From Denitrobaculum sp965232285 (GTDB lineage Bacteria > Pseudomonadota > Alphaproteobacteria > Kiloniellales > Kiloniellaceae): a stretch of DNA of 64,000 nt. The notes under the pieces were generated by a model. It saw nothing but the letters and a program-made list of their open reading frames with translations. It was not told where the DNA came from and did no database searches. The translations under genes were made by a program, and so were the position numbers. Location of the stretch: assembly GCA_965232285.1 (NCBI GenBank), contig CBDDPL010000004.1, forward strand, positions 1,426,001 to 1,490,000, given 5' to 3'. Below are positions 8,574 to 17,210 of the stretch, piece by piece. The first letter of the stretch is position 1; each line of letters opens with the position of its first letter.

Positions 8574-10226
8574 CTAGTTCATTAAATCCAACAGAAGGCG
8601 CGCAGTCTCGCGACGGTAAATGTCGCTATGACTGCCACCGCCCGTAAAGGCCGCCCGACAGTTGATTGCTGTCGTTGCATCCAGGTACAGCACTGGATTC
8701 CGTTGCTGATACTTCCATTCGTTAATGAGTTGAGAGGCGCTTCGGCCCCCATTTGAAGCTGCCGTGGTTGTAACTTCCTTCTTACAGAGCGCAAAGCCGT
8801 AGCCTTCCGGTGAGGAGTTGTTGTAAGGCAAGACCCCACAGGTGATCTTATACTGCTCTCCGCTTTCACAGATGTCTTCGTAAGCGCGGATCATACCTGC
8901 GTATGTTGCCCAAAAAGCGGTTTCGTTCGCTGAATCGTGCTTGGATGCTGTGAGAATGAAGCGCAGTTTATCCGAACGAAATTCATCCCATAGGCCTTCC
9001 TCTCGCTTTTCTCCTTTGAAGATTTCCTCGATGCGGAAGGCCCCCTGGATTGCGATAAAGAGATCGCCGTTTGCATAGCTTTCTTTATGGCTGGAATCAG
9101 AGGCTTCTAGTGCGTTGGGTTGCGTGACAGCGGTAAGCGTTGCGCGAGCGCCGAAGCTGTGCCCGATCACGACGACTTTAGGCTTCGATTCGGACAATTG
9201 CCGTGATGGCAGGATCGCGCTTTCGAGCAGCGACTTTAACCAGGTTACGCCGACCTCTTTGGCGTCATTTGCTTTGTTGGGAAAGCTGACCAGGCGTACA
9301 AGGGAATCCGGTATTGGGAGCAAATCGCTTAACTCCCAATCCGATGCCCAAGACACGCCGATGACAAGTGGCTTGAAGGGGCTCAGCTCGGTCTTACACG
9401 CTGGCTCATTGCTGTTTGCATCCTCGCACTTATCACGCCGTTTGGCGCTACGGGCTTCGTACTCATCTAATAGATGCGCCATGATACTGTTGTAGTTTTG
9501 TACAGCGTTATCTTGCGGCGTGTTCCAGCCCATGACGATAACAACGATATGAGTAATATCCTTCTCAATGGTCGAAATCAGGTCTTCACAGAGAGCGTTT
9601 ATGGCTGACCAGCTCATCTGGAATGGCGTGTTCATATCGGTTCTATGATTTCCACAGCTTTTTGCCGGTTTGCTATGGTCGTCGTCTGATTTGCTTTGGT
9701 CCGAGTTGCAGGACGCGAAGAGCCGGCGAGCCGCCTCGTCTTCCTCCCATGTGGCGGCACTATTTTTCGGCTTCTCGTCACCATCGGCGTTGAACAGAGA
9801 GTAGAGAGAGCAAGGCCTTACTCTGCCTTTGAATATGGCATGTTGATGGTTGACCTCTGCGTACTTGACGACGTGTGTGATTAAGTGAGCTTTATTCTGG
9901 GTTAACAGGCGCTCGTACGCGCTTGTCGTGGTTTCATCCGCTTTGCGTTTAGCGACTAACTCGGGATCAAGCCTCGGGCCGGTGACGGCTTCTTGATCCG
10001 CTTTTTCGATGCCGACGATGTAACCGGGAATGCGAAGACCATTTCCATTAGGGAAATGCAGCACCCTGTGAAAGGCGCGATGGTTCGCGCCCAGAGCATT
10101 TTCCTCCAGCGCGAACTTCTTTTCTTGAGAATCCAAGAGCGTGCCCGGACCGTTGCAGCCGGAAGAAGTAATGGCGATTGAAGAAAAAAATAGCCCAAAG
10201 AAGAATCGTCTCTTGTACGCCGTCAT
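8574..10226 (-). CDS. Putative lipoprotein with alpha/beta-hydrolase (serine lipase-like) motif
   Basis: I do not recognise a specific family. The 550-residue product begins with a basic stretch and a hydrophobic segment ending in TSSGC, a plausible lipobox, so it is probably a periplasmic lipoprotein. Near the middle it has hydrophobic strand VVVIGHSFGARATL with the GxSxG nucleophile elbow of lipases and esterases, preceded by HIVVIVMGWNTPQDNA, which resembles the first strand and oxyanion turn. The coding sequence is visibly AT-richer and less biased in codon use than its neighbours, which suggests recent transfer. A long imperfect inverted repeat lies just upstream (10239-10303). Substrate unknown. 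Confidence 0.7.
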   Translation of the reverse strand: MTAYKRRFFFGLFFSSIAITSSGCNGPGTLLDSQEKKFALEENALGANHRAFHRVLHFPNGNGLRIPGYIVGIEKADQEAVTGPRLDPELVAKRKADETTTSAYERLLTQNKAHLITHVVKYAEVNHQHAIFKGRVRPCSLYSLFNADGDEKPKNSAATWEEDEAARRLFASCNSDQSKSDDDHSKPAKSCGNHRTDMNTPFQMSWSAINALCEDLISTIEKDITHIVVIVMGWNTPQDNAVQNYNSIMAHLLDEYEARSAKRRDKCEDANSNEPACKTELSPFKPLVIGVSWASDWELSDLLPIPDSLVRLVSFPNKANDAKEVGVTWLKSLLESAILPSRQLSESKPKVVVIGHSFGARATLTAVTQPNALEASDSSHKESYANGDLFIAIQGAFRIEEIFKGEKREEGLWDEFRSDKLRFILTASKHDSANETAFWATYAGMIRAYEDICESGEQYKITCGVLPYNNSSPEGYGFALCKKEVTTTAASNGGRSASQLINEWKYQQRNPVLYLDATTAINCRAAFTGGGSHSDIYRRETARLLLDLMN

Positions 10227-10238
10227 GAGATTTGCCTA

Positions 10239-10303
10239 CCCCCCATTATCATTTGTCTTCACCCTATGGTGTCTTGATGGTGAAGCAATGCGATTATAGG
10301 GGG
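10239..10303. repeat. Long imperfect inverted repeat upstream of the lipoprotein gene
   Basis: Two 25-bp arms (10239-10263 and 10279-10303) match at 18 of 25 positions around a 15-nt centre, with perfect outer (CCCCC/GGGGG) and inner (cttcacc/ggtgaag) ends. It may be an operator, a leader hairpin or an old mobile-element end. The rest of the 10227-10477 gap shows no gene. Confidence 0.5.
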
Positions 10304-10477
10304 TATTAAGGCTTTATCTACATCAAACTATTGGCCAGAAATGGATGAGTGTTGTTGTGCTGGGGCCCGGTCGCGACAACACGGGAGGCTACGCCTGAGT
10401 CTGACGCGATGGGGCCATTCAGGTTTATCTTGAATCAGGTAGATCTGGATCGCGGCTTAAGGCACAGACCGGCTACT

Positions 10478-11029
10478 TCACGGATGCATCACCATCTGGG
10501 TCAGCTCGATCGCCCGGTCCCAGGAGATTCCTTCCATCACATCCTGATAGAGCGGATGATCGCTCTTCTGGGGAAAGATCAGGGGGCGGGTGCCCTGGTT
10601 CTGCCACTCCACATTGCAGGCCAGGTGTTCCACCGGCTCGCCTTTCGCATTCCGCCTGTACCCGGGCATGGTCACCGCCAGCCAGCCGAAGCTGCCGTCG
10701 CCGCTTTGATTTTCTTTAAAGGTCTTGAGGTAGCGCTCGAAGCTTTCCTCGCTCTGGCTGACCCAGACGCCCCAGCAGAAGGGGTCGTCGGCGTCGAGGA
10801 TCGGAATTTCCAGGGTGCCGCGGATGAAGAAGGCATCGTCGTCGATGACGCAGGTGTCCTCGGTCAGCCGCGCCCGGGCGGCGCGCTCGTCGCTCGTCAG
10901 TTCGTAGTAATTGAAGGGCGCGTCGTTGGCGAAGGAAGGCGAGCCGCTGTGGATGTTGCCGCAGCGTTCACAATGAAATTCGAATGATTTTTCAAGCTTG
11001 GCGTTTAGTCCAAACCAGTTAAAGGCCAT
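10478..11029 (-). CDS. DUF2199 domain protein (copy 1)
   Basis: Cytoplasmic protein of 183 residues belonging to the DUF2199 family, whose function is unknown. It shows the family pattern: a CxxC pair in FHCERCGNIHSG near the N terminus, DTCVIDDDAFFIRGTLEIPI in the middle, WGVWVSQSEESF, and SDHPLYQDVMEGISWDRA close to the end. The ATG at 11029 is preferred over an in-frame TTG at 11065. A second DUF2199 gene lies at 12314-12856 on the same strand, the two flanking an outer-membrane protein gene read the other way, which suggests duplication. The CxxC pair could bind zinc, but only one pair is seen. Confidence 0.8.
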   Translation of the reverse strand: MAFNWFGLNAKLEKSFEFHCERCGNIHSGSPSFANDAPFNYYELTSDERAARARLTEDTCVIDDDAFFIRGTLEIPILDADDPFCWGVWVSQSEESFERYLKTFKENQSGDGSFGWLAVTMPGYRRNAKGEPVEHLACNVEWQNQGTRPLIFPQKSDHPLYQDVMEGISWDRAIELTQMVMHP

Positions 11030-11284
11030 CTTGACGATCCGAAGCGGCGTGAATGAGTAGCACAACTTATACCGGGAGATATTAAGATTTACTAAGGCTG
11101 CCCGGTGTGAAACTTATCTGTGACAGTCTGTTTCCGCGTACAACATGCTTTTTCCATTCTCGATTGTGCGTATGTCGCCCTGCCGAATGACGTGATTCCG
11201 GAGCTCCCACGGCGCTGGAAGCTTTCGTCCCGATCACAAAGAGGGCACAGGCAAAGGACGCCTTTGTCCCTAAACTCCGCCCTC

Positions 11285-12286
11285 ATGCTTAAAGGGATTC
11301 TGGTTCTAAGTTCCGCTCTTCCGTTCCTTCTCCTGACGCTTGCGGCGTTGCCGTTGCCCGTCCTGGCCGGGACAGCAGAGGCCGCCGCGCCTCTGGATGA
11401 CCGGATTGCGGAGGAGCTTTCCGCCGCTTCCCGGGACGCGGGGCGGGACGGTTTTGCGAAACGGTTGCGAGCAATCCTGCAGGCGGAGCCGCAGCAGAGG
11501 CAGGCGATCCTGCGGCGGGCCATGGCTCTGCGGCCGGACTGGGCGGCGGCCCTGCTTTCACAAGCGCTCGGAGAGGAGAGGGGGAGCAGTAACAGTCCGG
11601 CTGCGCCGCCCGCCGCCAAGGCCGCGATTCCTGCTGAACCCAAACCGGCTTTTTCCGGCAGCCTCGATTTCGGGGGCATTCTGCGGACGGGAAACACCGA
11701 GAACGGCGGTGTGAAAGGTCAACTCAAACTCGCCTACAAGAGTGACCGCTGGCAGCACAAGGGCAAGGCGGAAGCCGGCTACCTCAAGAGCCGGACGGAC
11801 ACTCTGGAGCAGAAATTCGAACTGGAATACGAGACCAACTACGACATCCGGGAGGATCTCTTCGCCTTCGGCTTGGCCAACTACAGCGATGACCGTTTTA
11901 GTGGCTTTGACTATGAAATTCTGACGGCCGCTGGCTTGGGGCTGCGCCTCTTTGATGACGAGCCGCTGAAATGGGAGGTCACGGCAGGGCCCAGCCTGCG
12001 CTATGCGGAACGGGCGGACAGCGACGAGCGGGAGACCGCGCCAGGCGCGCGTCTGACCAACGACATAACCTGGCGGATCTCGGATAACGCCTTCATCGGC
12101 AACGAGACCGAGATCCTCTGGGACCGCGAACGGGTGACCATTGACAATGACACCAGCCTTAAGATGCGGATCGTCGAACAGCTTTCGGGCAAGCTCTCCT
12201 TCAACACCCGCTACCGCAGTAATCTGCCCGATGATACCGAGAATACCGACACCACGACCCGTGCTTCGATCGTCTACGACTTCTGA
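11285..12286 (+). CDS. DUF481 (YdiY-like) outer-membrane beta-barrel protein
   Basis: Predicted outer-membrane protein of 333 residues. It begins with a signal peptide (MLKGILVLSS followed by a long hydrophobic core ending near LPVLAGTAEA), then a charged alanine-rich segment to about residue 130, and a C-terminal barrel region rich in alternating strands: GSLDFGGILRTGNTENGG, LKLAYKSDRWQHKGKAEAGY, and a terminal aromatic SIVYDF typical of outer-membrane proteins. The GN(T/S)-rich first strand is characteristic of DUF481. The start at 11285 is chosen because the signal peptide begins there; the reading frame extends upstream without supporting features. Role unknown; relatives are described as salt-induced. 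Confidence 0.82.
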   Translation: MLKGILVLSSALPFLLLTLAALPLPVLAGTAEAAAPLDDRIAEELSAASRDAGRDGFAKRLRAILQAEPQQRQAILRRAMALRPDWAAALLSQALGEERGSSNSPAAPPAAKAAIPAEPKPAFSGSLDFGGILRTGNTENGGVKGQLKLAYKSDRWQHKGKAEAGYLKSRTDTLEQKFELEYETNYDIREDLFAFGLANYSDDRFSGFDYEILTAAGLGLRLFDDEPLKWEVTAGPSLRYAERADSDERETAPGARLTNDITWRISDNAFIGNETEILWDRERVTIDNDTSLKMRIVEQLSGKLSFNTRYRSNLPDDTENTDTTTRASIVYDF

Positions 12287-12313
12287 ACTGAAGGTTGAGC
12301 GTAGGACGAGGGG

Positions 12314-12856
12314 TTAGGCGTGGCCCGGATGCAGGATCTTGTCCGCAATGGCGATGGCGCGCTGCCAGGAAATCCCTTCGGCAAAGTCGCGGTAAAGCGG
12401 GTGATCGCATTCGTGCGGTCTGACCAGCGGGCGCTCGCCTTCCGGCCGCCACACCACATCGCAGGCGAGGCTGGAACCGCCATCCGGGACTGGATGGTCG
12501 CAGTAGTCGGGCAGGATCATCGGCAGCCAGCCGAAGGTGACGATGCCCGACTGATCCTCGTCGTAGGTCTCCATATAGCGGTCGAAGCTTGCTTCGCTCT
12601 GACTGACCCAAACGATCCAGACGAAGGGATCCGCCGCGCCGTGGATCGGGATCTCCAGCAGGCCGCGGATGTAGAACTGCTTGTCATCGATCACGCAGGT
12701 GTCCGAGGTCTCATGGACCCGCTCTGAGAGCTCATCCTCGGGGATCCCGAGGCCCCCGACCGGAAATGGATAGCCGAAACAGGGCGACCCGCTGTGGATT
12801 TCGCCGCAGCAGGCACATTGGTAGCTGAAGAGCTTCAGGTTTTGATCGTCCGTCAT
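12314..12856 (-). CDS. DUF2199 domain protein (copy 2)
   Basis: The 180-residue paralogue of the protein at 10478-11029. It shares the CACCGEIHSGSPCF zinc-like motif, TCVIDDKQFYIRGLLEIPI, WIVWVSQSEASFDRYM and CDHPLYRDFAEGISWQRAIAIA. The copies are clearly diverged along their length, so the duplication is not recent or each came separately. It is divergent from the MORN/DUF1963 gene at 12984, with an AT-rich 127-bp shared upstream region. Function of the family is unknown. Confidence 0.8.
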   Translation of the reverse strand: MTDDQNLKLFSYQCACCGEIHSGSPCFGYPFPVGGLGIPEDELSERVHETSDTCVIDDKQFYIRGLLEIPIHGAADPFVWIVWVSQSEASFDRYMETYDEDQSGIVTFGWLPMILPDYCDHPVPDGGSSLACDVVWRPEGERPLVRPHECDHPLYRDFAEGISWQRAIAIADKILHPGHA

Positions 12857-12983
12857 GGTGATGCGCGCCGATACTTTGTCTGGAACAAAAAAAGAACATT
12901 AAACTTGATTTTGTCATCTTTGCAACCATAAGATTGCGGAATTTCTTCCTGGAGAAGCAAGATAGAAATCGGCGGAGCAGAGG

Positions 12984-14042
12984 ATGTCATCGAAGAGAAA
13001 GTCTTACCGTCTTGAGCGCACCGACTACAAGGATGGCGATTGGTGCGAAATTGAGAAACGCCATGGCAAGTATCATGGTAGCCGAATCTTCTACAATTCA
13101 GACGGCAGTAAACGGCGCGAAACCTATTATCAGAACGGCCGTCAGGAAGGTGCGGACCGAACCTGGTCAAAAGAAGGCCTACTGCAGGAAGAGCAGTATT
13201 TTCATAACGGCGTTCAGCACGGCCCCTGGCGCCGGCGCGATGAGCAGGGTGTGATGCAGACGCTGAACAGTCTTCGCCATGGCGTCCCCGAAGGTTGCTG
13301 GGAAAGCCGGCGTGCCTCGCACTTCAATCGCTTTATCAGGCCCGTCCTGGACATCGATCAGGTGATGGACGAGGCGCAGGCGAAGACTCTGCTGGAGCGG
13401 CTGATTTTGCCGGCCTGCCGCCTGCGGCGGGGAGCTGAGGTTGATCCGAATGAAAGAGATCGGGCGTCATACTTCGGCCTGGTCAATATTCTGGGCGCGG
13501 AGGAGAGCTGGCCGGCGTTCGAGGGGAGGGCGCTGTCACCGATCCTGCAAATCGACTGCGATGACATTCCCATCGAAGGGCATCCGCTCAAGGACTACGC
13601 CTACGTCACGCTCTTTGCCCTGCCGGACGAGCCCTGCTATCGCTTCAACCAGGACTACGTTTTGCGGGTCTACGGGCGCGACGATGCAGTTCGCAGCGTC
13701 GAGCGGCCTGAAGTGCCCCTGGTCACCAAGCCAGGCAAAATGGCCTTTGACGAGATCTTCTCCGACTATCCGGACCGCAACGATTTTCCAGCGCCTCTGA
13801 GGGCCTTTCTGGAAGACCGGAAGCTTGATGAGGTCTATCTGGACAACGACAGCAACTTCCACACGGTCGTCGGTGGCTGGCCCGACTGGCTGCAGTTCTC
13901 GGAGCTCTGGCACCATCCCGAGTTTTTGTTTCAGGTCGATAGCCTGGACTTCGACGACTGGTTCTGGGGCGACATCTTCATGCTGTATTTCTTCCGTGAT
14001 CCGGAAAGCGGTGAACTGTCAGGCGAAACCGAGATGTGTTGA
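12984..14042 (+). CDS. Fusion of MORN/YwqK-like repeats with a DUF1963 (YwqG-like) domain
   Basis: The 352-residue cytoplasmic protein has two parts. Residues about 10-110 contain repeated G-x-x-x-G-x-x-x-x-[YW] units (HGKYHGSRIFYNSDGSK, QNGRQEGADRTWSKEG, HNGVQHGPWRRRDEQG), the MORN-type repeats of YwqK antitoxins. Residues about 130-350 look like DUF1963, with LVNILGAEESWP, SPILQIDCDDIP, HTVVGGWPDWLQ and a C-terminal LDFDDWFWGDIFMLYFF segment. In Bacillus, YwqK and YwqG-type proteins are encoded in a neighbourhood linked to a secreted LXG toxin, so an immunity-like role is possible, but no toxin gene is seen here. Domain assignments are by eye. Confidence 0.6.
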   Translation: MSSKRKSYRLERTDYKDGDWCEIEKRHGKYHGSRIFYNSDGSKRRETYYQNGRQEGADRTWSKEGLLQEEQYFHNGVQHGPWRRRDEQGVMQTLNSLRHGVPEGCWESRRASHFNRFIRPVLDIDQVMDEAQAKTLLERLILPACRLRRGAEVDPNERDRASYFGLVNILGAEESWPAFEGRALSPILQIDCDDIPIEGHPLKDYAYVTLFALPDEPCYRFNQDYVLRVYGRDDAVRSVERPEVPLVTKPGKMAFDEIFSDYPDRNDFPAPLRAFLEDRKLDEVYLDNDSNFHTVVGGWPDWLQFSELWHHPEFLFQVDSLDFDDWFWGDIFMLYFFRDPESGELSGETEMC

Positions 14043-14071
14043 GGCGCCCTCTGTCTTTGCGCTGAACACCC

Positions 14072-14839
14072 TCACTCCGCCCTCGACAGCCGCGCCAGCA
14101 TCATTCCGTCAGACGACAGCAGCATCAGGCTCTCGCCCTCCAGCATGAAGCGGCGAGCCTGTGCCAGAGCGGCCAGGAAGAAAGCTTCCTGTTCGTCGAT
14201 CATCTGACCGCAGGCCTTGCGGGTGGCGCCGAGCGGACCGATTTCGATCCCACCTTCCGCGCTGTCGGCCGAATCAAATCTCACCGGTCCGAAGAAGCGA
14301 TTGCAGCCGCCGTCACCGCTGATCTTCGTGTCGTCTTCGAAGGTCACGCTGAGCGGGACGTCTGGCAGCGGTTCCTTGCCCATGACCGCCGCCACGGACC
14401 AGGTCCCCAGCGGTGAGACCGCGCCGGCTTCCTCGGGCAGCAGGCCCTCCAGCCGCTCGATCCGCGCCCGGGTCAGGTCGATCCAGCAACCCAGATAGAA
14501 GTCGCCGGAGCCCGTCCCCGAACCGGCCTGAAGCTCACGCAGATGGCATTCTAGGTCGCGGTAGAGTTCGAAGGCTTTCTGGGCGCGTTCGATCGTGCGG
14601 CTCGCCTGTCGCTGTCCGACGAAGTCATCCACCTCGGCCTGGGCGTTGCGGGCGCGGACGTAGAGTTCAGCCATCTCGTCGTCGAGCGTCTCCTTAAGAG
14701 TCCGGAGGCAGTCGCCCAGTTCGATACGGCTGTCCGATCGGGCCCAGCAGTCTTCCAGCGCGTCCGCCCTGGCCTCGGGCGTGACGGCGGCGAGTTGAAG
14801 GACGGCGGCTGAAATGGCGAGTACCAGGGTCGCTCTCAT
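14072..14839 (-). CDS. Secreted LprI-like and META (HslJ-like) two-domain protein
   Basis: Predicted periplasmic protein of 255 residues. A signal peptide (MRATLVLAISAAVLQLAAVT, cleaved near EARADA) is followed by an LprI/DUF1311-type four-cysteine helical domain (DCWARSD, LGDCLRTLKETLDDEM, DLECHL, LGCWIDLTRARIERLE) and then a META domain from about residue 140 (LGTWSVAAVMG, SGDGGCNRFFGPVRF, RKACGQMIDEQEAFFLAAL, LMLLSSDGMMLARL). LprI-type domains are linked to lysozyme inhibition and META domains to stress-related surface proteins. The start at 14839 is chosen for the signal peptide. Convergent with the upstream fusion gene. Confidence 0.78.
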   Translation of the reverse strand: MRATLVLAISAAVLQLAAVTPEARADALEDCWARSDSRIELGDCLRTLKETLDDEMAELYVRARNAQAEVDDFVGQRQASRTIERAQKAFELYRDLECHLRELQAGSGTGSGDFYLGCWIDLTRARIERLEGLLPEEAGAVSPLGTWSVAAVMGKEPLPDVPLSVTFEDDTKISGDGGCNRFFGPVRFDSADSAEGGIEIGPLGATRKACGQMIDEQEAFFLAALAQARRFMLEGESLMLLSSDGMMLARLSRAE

Positions 14840-15042
14840 ATCGTACCTCGCGAATGCAGGGGCGTTTTCGGCGGTTTCGACCCCCTTCAATTGGTGTCCG
14901 GCCGCCAGAAGATCCAGCCCAGCTTAGGTCGAAGGCGGTAACGAAGAACTGAGCGAGATCAATGCGCTGCCACGTTGCTTATCGAATTCTGGATTGGAAG
15001 CCGGAGCGGCTTTCGATTCGCAACCCAGATGGGAAGGACTTT

Positions 15043-15657
15043 ATGGATATGACCGATCCTCGGCGGAACCTGGCAAGCTGCTGCAACCAGACGAAAAGCG
15101 CATCCGTCCTCTCGCTGGCTGCGGCTCTTGCGGTCGCTGTGTTACTCCCCTTGGGTGAAGTCGACGCTGAAACCCCGTCACAGGAGACGGTGGCCGGGCG
15201 CAACCCGATATCGCCGCGCGCCATGGTGCTGCCCCTGGCGGATGCTGCCCATGGCCGTCAGCTCTTTGTCTCCAAGGGCTGCGTGATCTGCCATTCGATC
15301 AACGGCGTGGGCGGTCAGGCGGCGCCGGCCCTCGATGCGATCCAGCCCGAAGACGGTGAGGCGGCTGCGGCGGTCGATCCACTCGATTTCGTCGCCCGTA
15401 TGTGGCGTGGCGCGCCGGCTATGCTTGAGCTTCAGGCCGTGGAACTCGGATATCAGATCGAACTCAGCGCCGAGGAACTCGCCGATCTCGCGGTCTTCGC
15501 CGGCGATGCGGGGGCGCAGGCCGGTTTCACCATGGAAGACGTGCCTGAGCCCATGTGGGACTGGATGCTGAACGAACCCTACTGGGTCGATGACAACTGG
15601 CCTGAAAAGCTGTTCGAAGGTTATCCGAACGTTGAAGGCGACGAGAAGCCTGACTGA
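15043..15657 (+). CDS. Monohaem c-type cytochrome
   Basis: Periplasmic electron carrier of 204 residues. After a charged N-terminal stretch a hydrophobic signal or anchor (SVLSLAAALAVAVLLPLG) leads to one haem-binding motif GCVICHSI. A methionine-rich C-terminal half (WRGAPAMLEL, DVPEPMWDWML) could supply the distal ligand. GGAAGG five bases before the ATG at 15043 fixes the start; a second in-frame ATG is two codons later. It is monocistronic between the LprI-META gene and the YbaN-like gene. Its redox partner cannot be read from context. Confidence 0.85.
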   Translation: MDMTDPRRNLASCCNQTKSASVLSLAAALAVAVLLPLGEVDAETPSQETVAGRNPISPRAMVLPLADAAHGRQLFVSKGCVICHSINGVGGQAAPALDAIQPEDGEAAAAVDPLDFVARMWRGAPAMLELQAVELGYQIELSAEELADLAVFAGDAGAQAGFTMEDVPEPMWDWMLNEPYWVDDNWPEKLFEGYPNVEGDEKPD

Positions 15658-15681
15658 GCTGTGGATCCGTTGCCGACGGTC

Positions 15682-16065
15682 TCAGGCCTGGTCTGCCGGC
15701 GGGCTGGGCCGGGTAAAGATAAAGACCGCGACGGCGATCAGGACGACGACCTGAGCGATCAGAGCCTCTTTCGGTGCGCCGCCGAGCCAGGCCAGCAGGA
15801 AGGCCAGCAGCATGGCGGCTGCGGCCAGCCCCTTGGCCTTCTTGGAAATGGCACCGTGATCCCGCCACTCGTGGATCGGCGGCCCGAGCCGCGGATGGGC
15901 CAGCAGCCAGTCGTGCAGACGCTGAGATCCGCGGCTGAAACAGAAAGCGGACAGCAATACGAAAGGCGTCGTCGGCAGAAGCGGCAGAAAGATGCCAATG
16001 ATCCCGAGCGCGAGGGAGATCAGACCGGCGAGGCGCCAGAACAGACGTGCGGTGCCCGCGAGCAA
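15682..16065 (-). CDS. YbaN-family (DUF454) inner-membrane protein
   Basis: Small membrane protein of 127 residues with the DUF454 pattern: an N-terminal helix LAGLISLALGIIGIFLPLLP, the motif TTPFVLLSAFCFSRGSQRLH, HPRLGPPIHEWRDHGAIS, then two more helices. The start is a TTG at 16065, supported by a strong GGGAGGAG seven bases upstream. Function is unknown for the family. It faces the cytochrome gene tail to tail with only 24 bp between them. Confidence 0.85.
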   Translation of the reverse strand: MLAGTARLFWRLAGLISLALGIIGIFLPLLPTTPFVLLSAFCFSRGSQRLHDWLLAHPRLGPPIHEWRDHGAISKKAKGLAAAAMLLAFLLAWLGGAPKEALIAQVVVLIAVAVFIFTRPSPPADQA

Positions 16066-16155
16066 CCGGTGCTCCTCCCATCACAAAAAGCCAAGTTGCT
16101 TGCCCAATAGCACGCGGATGCCGCTCCTGCCATAGGGATGTCCGGAGACGGGGCG

Positions 16156-17091
16156 TCAGGTGCCGGTACGGGACATCCGGAGATGCCGGCCGTCCAGTTT
16201 CGGCTGACGCCCCTCGATCAGGTCCCTCTTGGCGGCGACCGCCTCGGCGATAAAGTCGCGGAAGGCTCTCAGGCGCGCGGTCTCACGCAGGTCGGGATGG
16301 CTGAGCAGCCAGATGTCGAAGTTGGGTTTCGGCGGCTGCAGACCGACCCGGTCGAGCAGAGGGTCCGGGTCGCCGAGGAAACAGGGCAGGATCGCCAGGC
16401 CCATGCCGTTCCGCGCTGCTGAGTACTGAATCATCACGTCGTTGATCCGATCCCGCGCCGGCGTCTTGGGAAAGGCGCTGGTCTTGACCCAGCCCGGAAA
16501 GGCCTCCCGCTCGCCCCAGCCGATCCAGCGGGCGGAAGCCGGGTCGCTTTCCAGCGCGACGCTCTCGACATACTCCCGTGTCGCATAGGCGGCGCTGTGG
16601 AAGCAGGCGATGCGCCGGCCGACCAGATGCTCCGGCGGCCATTGGCCGATCCGCACGAAGCGGATCGCGACGTCGGCCTCGCGCCGGTCGAGATCCGCGT
16701 AGTCGTCCGAGGTGATGATGTTCAGGTCGATGGCCGGATAGTCCCGGCCGAAGCGCACGAAATCCGGCATCAGCAGGCCTTCGGCCACCACGTTGGGCAT
16801 GGTCACCCGGATTTCGCCGGACAGCTTGGCGTCCGTGCCGAGGACGCGCCGTTCGATGCCCGCGACTTCGTCTTCGACCCGTTCGGCCGCTTCAATCATC
16901 TCTTCGCCGGCGACCGTCGGCGCATAGCCTTCAGTCGTGCGGTCGAAAAGGCGCACGCCCATGCGCGCTTCCAGCTCCGCGATGCGGCGCGCGACCGTCG
17001 AATGGCTGACACCGATGGCGGCGGCAGCAGAGCGCACCGAGCGATGCCGCGCCAGAGCCAGGAAAAATTTTAGATCATCCCAGTTGGTCAC
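16156..17091 (-). CDS. LysR-family transcriptional regulator, divergent from egtBD
   Basis: DNA-binding regulator of 311 residues: winged-helix N terminus (WDDLKFFLALARHRSVRSAA, SHSTVARRIAELEARMG) and a LysR effector domain (LSGEIRVTMPNVVAEGLL, ADVAIRFVRIG). GTG at 17091 is preferred because GGAG lies five bases upstream; an in-frame ATG at 17133 would add 14 residues. It is divergent from egtB with 142 bp between, the usual layout for a LysR gene controlling its neighbour, and the gap holds two short palindromes. The ligand is unknown; control of ergothioneine synthesis is inference. Confidence 0.88.
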   Translation of the reverse strand: MTNWDDLKFFLALARHRSVRSAAAAIGVSHSTVARRIAELEARMGVRLFDRTTEGYAPTVAGEEMIEAAERVEDEVAGIERRVLGTDAKLSGEIRVTMPNVVAEGLLMPDFVRFGRDYPAIDLNIITSDDYADLDRREADVAIRFVRIGQWPPEHLVGRRIACFHSAAYATREYVESVALESDPASARWIGWGEREAFPGWVKTSAFPKTPARDRINDVMIQYSAARNGMGLAILPCFLGDPDPLLDRVGLQPPKPNFDIWLLSHPDLRETARLRAFRDFIAEAVAAKRDLIEGRQPKLDGRHLRMSRTGT

Positions 17092-17140
17092 GCGATCTCC
17101 GCTGTAACAGATTTGAACCAGACTGTTCGACATATGGTCG

Positions 17141-17210
17141 TTGCGCACGCAAATGGAAGCTTCAATATAACTCGGGATTCGACGGGACGGCGACCCGGCC
17201 GTGACGTCAC
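17141..17210. promoter_or_regulatory. Palindromes between lysR and egtB
   Basis: Two perfect short inverted repeats lie in this gap: ttgcg-ca-cgcaa (17141-17152) and gtgacgtcac (17201-17210). The second falls in the egtB leader, just before its Shine-Dalgarno AAGGAG (17221-17226). Either may bind the divergent LysR protein. Confidence 0.4.
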
